A stretch of 6,559 bases of DNA. Source: Verrucomicrobia bacterium UBA7008. Its GTDB lineage: Bacteria > Verrucomicrobiota > Kiritimatiellia > RFP12 > UBA1067. Every line of letters starts with the position of its first letter. The stretch's first letter is position 1. The stretch covers positions 2,409-8,967 of the forward strand of contig DJXI01000055.1 of NCBI GenBank assembly GCA_002449695.1, given 5' to 3'. Below the pieces are notes generated by a model that searched no databases, was not told where the DNA came from, and worked only from the letters and a program-made list of their open reading frames with translations. Of this stretch, positions 6,384-6,559 are shown piece after piece. The position numbers and the translations under genes are program-made.

Positions 6384-6559
6384 CTAGACGAGCTCCGCGA
6401 GGATCGCGTCGCAGACTTCGGTGCCGCGCGCGGTGAGGCGGTAGATCGTGCCGTCGCGCGTGAGGAGCCCGGCTTTGAGGTTTTGGTCCAGCACAGCCTG
6501 ACCATCTTCACTCAGCAAGGAAGCGTCCAGTCCCTCGCGCGTGCGCAGGCGGAAAAGAA
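6384..6559 (-). CDS. hemW: C-terminal end of a HemW-like radical SAM heme chaperone (partial)
   Basis: Reading the - strand from the window edge gives 57 codons ending in TAG (complement of 6384-6386); the start lies beyond the window. The peptide begins LFRLRTREGLDASLL, continues through LDQNLKAGLLTRDG and IYRLTARG, and ends AILAELV. This is the pattern of the C-terminal domain of HemW (formerly HemN-like): an FRLR or FLGLR motif with a following glycine, a helix leading to GLL, a strand reading LT-x-RG, then a last amphipathic helix ending in LxELx. HemW binds heme and a [4Fe-4S] cluster and delivers heme to target proteins; the catalytic N-terminal part is not visible here. The gene converges on the CotH-like gene, with 18 bp between the two stops. 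Identification rests on a short region, so another HemN-family member is possible. Confidence 0.75.
   Translation of the reverse strand, partial: LFRLRTREGLDASLLSEDGQAVLDQNLKAGLLTRDGTIYRLTARGTEVCDAILAELV

Noticed and set aside
6188..6511. 107-codon - strand frame at the right end
   Set aside because: It is serine/arginine-rich and runs through the end of the CotH-like gene. The HemW-like reading is in a different frame of the same strand and fits a known family.
1..6559. Defence system, prophage, insertion sequence, tRNA or rRNA
   Set aside because: I saw no transposase, integrase, phage or defence domain, no target-site duplications, and no tRNA- or rRNA-like segment. The coding genes look chromosomal and unrelated in function.

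Overview
The window is GC-rich and densely coded (GC about two thirds by eye). It holds four complete genes on the + strand and the 3' end of a fifth gene on the - strand. The gene types point to a Gram-negative, outer-membrane bacterium: a TolQ/ExbB plus TolR/ExbD proton-channel pair, and a large exported protein combining a CotH-type kinase-like domain with lamin-tail domains. My best guess is the PVC group (Verrucomicrobiota/Kiritimatiellae-like). This is inference from protein style and promoter layout, because no marker gene for phylogeny is present.

Layout. Positions 1-108 hold two tandem copies of a 23-bp repeat with hairpin potential, then a promoter. Positions 109-837 encode a TolQ/ExbB family channel protein. 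Its stop overlaps by one base the start of a TolR/ExbD family protein (837-1253), so the two form a tight operon. A 101-bp gap carries a short imperfect palindrome and a promoter. Positions 1355-2755 encode a beta-CASP metallo-beta-lactamase-fold ribonuclease with all metal-binding motifs intact. After a 76-bp gap with a third promoter, 2832-6365 encodes a 1177-residue secreted multidomain CotH protein. Only 18 bp beyond its stop, the stop of a convergent gene (6384-6559, running off the window) ends a protein resembling the C-terminus of HemW, the radical SAM heme chaperone. That piece has no start codon in the window and is easily missed.

How the genes work together. The TolQ/TolR-like pair should form an inner-membrane, proton-driven motor. 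Its periplasmic partner (TolA- or TonB-like) is not in the window. The nuclease, the CotH protein and HemW look functionally unrelated to it and to each other, and each has its own transcription signal or strand. I see no evidence for a defence system, a mobile element or a new multi-gene system.

The strongest unexpected signal is regulatory. All three transcription-unit starts carry nearly the same 9-mer, TGATATACT or TGATAAACT, an extended -10 box. It ends only 6-9 nt before the ATG, with no Shine-Dalgarno sequence between. The one internal operon gene has a strong Shine-Dalgarno instead. This predicts leaderless or near-leaderless mRNAs. The second signal is the CotH protein itself, whose kinase-like core keeps most expected motifs but differs at two acidic positions.
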